Origin: Pseudoalteromonas sp. T1lg48
Lineage (GTDB): Bacteria > Pseudomonadota > Gammaproteobacteria > Enterobacterales > Alteromonadaceae
Length of the DNA: 64,000 bases
Direction of reading: 5' to 3'
Assembly: GCF_002964785.1 (NCBI RefSeq)
Contig: NZ_PQCC01000002.1
Location: forward strand, 244,832 to 308,831
The position numbers and the translations under genes were made by a program. The notes beneath the pieces are model-generated. The model did not search any database, was not told the origin of the DNA, and worked only from the letters and a program-made list of their open reading frames with translations. Positions 63,522-64,000 of this stretch are shown here, piece by piece (position 1 is the stretch's first letter; every line of letters begins with the position of its first letter).

Positions 63522-64000
63522 TTATAGCAGGTGCTTACTCGACTTGGCCCACTTGGCAATATCATTACCCAAGGTATTCACGGTATGTGCTAATACGGAA
63601 CAAGAGCCTTTAAAGCCACCTAAAAAGCCACCCGCCGAATTGCGCGTTTTGCTGGTGCTATCGACCACCTTGCCGTCAATCATCAACTTAGCGGATACTG
63701 AGGCCGATTTACGGTGACCAATAAAGGCATTACCACCACTGTAGACATTATCTATGCTCAATTGCAGCACTTTACCGGTTTGTGGCAATTCAGCCTTCAC
63801 CTGTTTAATTTCGATGCGTTGCGCCTTGGCATATTTAACCAAGGAGTCTGAAAACTGACTACCTAACTGATAACACTCGTTTTTAACGTTATCGGCAATT
63901 ATGTGGGGCTGCGAGTAGGGTACATTGGCGAGAATGTAGAGCACCTCATTATCGTGTGCAGATTTGGATGCCTTAGCAAGGTTAGCTTCGCTAACCTGGT
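63522..64000 (-). CDS. Unknown protein, partial (5' end outside window)
   Basis: The open frame continues past a GTG at 63944 to the window edge without a stop, so the gene is cut and its start is unknown. The visible 159 residues include AKASKSAHDNEVLYILANVP then YSQPHIIADN near the edge, a strand-rich part (VLQLSIDNVYSGGNAFIGHR then KSASVSAKLMIDGKVV) and a C-terminal segment NSAGGFLGGFKGSCSVLAHT then VNTLGNDIAKWAKSS. It looks like an envelope-associated or lipoprotein-type protein, but I do not recognise the family. Confidence 0.7.
   Translation of the reverse strand, partial: QVSEANLAKASKSAHDNEVLYILANVPYSQPHIIADNVKNECYQLGSQFSDSLVKYAKAQRIEIKQVKAELPQTGKVLQLSIDNVYSGGNAFIGHRKSASVSAKLMIDGKVVDSTSKTRNSAGGFLGGFKGSCSVLAHTVNTLGNDIAKWAKSSKHLL

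Noticed and set aside
1..64000. tRNA, rRNA or insertion sequence genes
   Set aside because: Intergenic regions were read for cloverleaf arms, rRNA segments and transposase motifs; none was convincing.

Overview
This 64 kb window looks like the chromosome of a marine gammaproteobacterium of the Alteromonadales type (Shewanella/Pseudoalteromonas-like). The evidence is the KdkA-type inner-core LPS genes, a marine-type class GN sortase system, the neighbourhood sfsA-dksA-gluQ-pcnB-folK-panB-panC, the neighbourhood rsmJ-prlC-gorA, DUF1415 and DUF3581 proteins, and a Vibrio-like attC site. No rRNA, tRNA or CRISPR array was found. Genus cannot be settled from the sequence alone.

Layout. 1-11120: kbl-tdh (threonine catabolism; tdh cut by the window edge) followed by an LPS/surface-polysaccharide block: gmhB, two family-9 glycosyltransferases, kdkA, hldE, gmhA, a Wzi-like outer-membrane protein, waaA and a DUF1415 gene. 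11121-14171: an accessory insert between the DUF1415 gene and DUF3581-gltX. It holds a pair of 77-bp repeats with a covarying hairpin, three integron gene cassettes with three attC sites but no integrase (a CALIN), a hairpin-rich non-coding stretch and a cluster of REP-like palindromes. The cassettes encode a lipoprotein, a small membrane protein and a HEPN-like protein. 14172-25686: DUF3581, gltX, a glutaredoxin, a frameshifted proB, a DMT transporter, the dedicated sortase system (pdsO, sortase target, class GN sortase), murI, an unknown gene and a BaiN-type flavoprotein. 26043-35356: secreted S8 protease, peroxiredoxin, chemoreceptor, rsmJ, prlC and gorA, the last followed by a decayed second copy of its own 3' end. 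35444-44271: TetR with a Na+/H+ antiporter, then a long same-strand redox/stress cluster (DoxX, LysR, two pirins, TauE, FMN reductase, OsmC, thioesterase, aldo-keto reductase). 44334-49493: LysE exporter, a FAN1-like VRR-NUC nuclease fused to a DEDDh exonuclease, a FAH-family hydrolase, a small membrane protein and PepB. 49572-55942: sfsA (frameshifted), dksA, gluQ, pcnB, folK, panB, panC and a cysteine-rich lipoprotein. 55986-64000: HIT protein, DPP-IV-like peptidase, a second M17 aminopeptidase with a terminator-like hairpin in its leader, cstA, dinB and a partial unknown gene.

How it fits together. The first block makes ADP-heptose (GmhA, HldE, GmhB) and builds and phosphorylates the Kdo-lipid A inner core (WaaA, KdkA, heptosyltransferases). 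Several peptidases (S8, S9, M3, two M17) with CstA fit a protein/peptide-feeding lifestyle. The most unusual parts are the integrase-less cassette array with its repeat-rich flanks, the gorA tail duplication, the nuclease fusion, the non-AUG start of pcnB and the hairpin that covers the M17 ribosome-binding site. Two genes (proB, sfsA) carry single-base frameshifts that may be real or may be sequencing errors.
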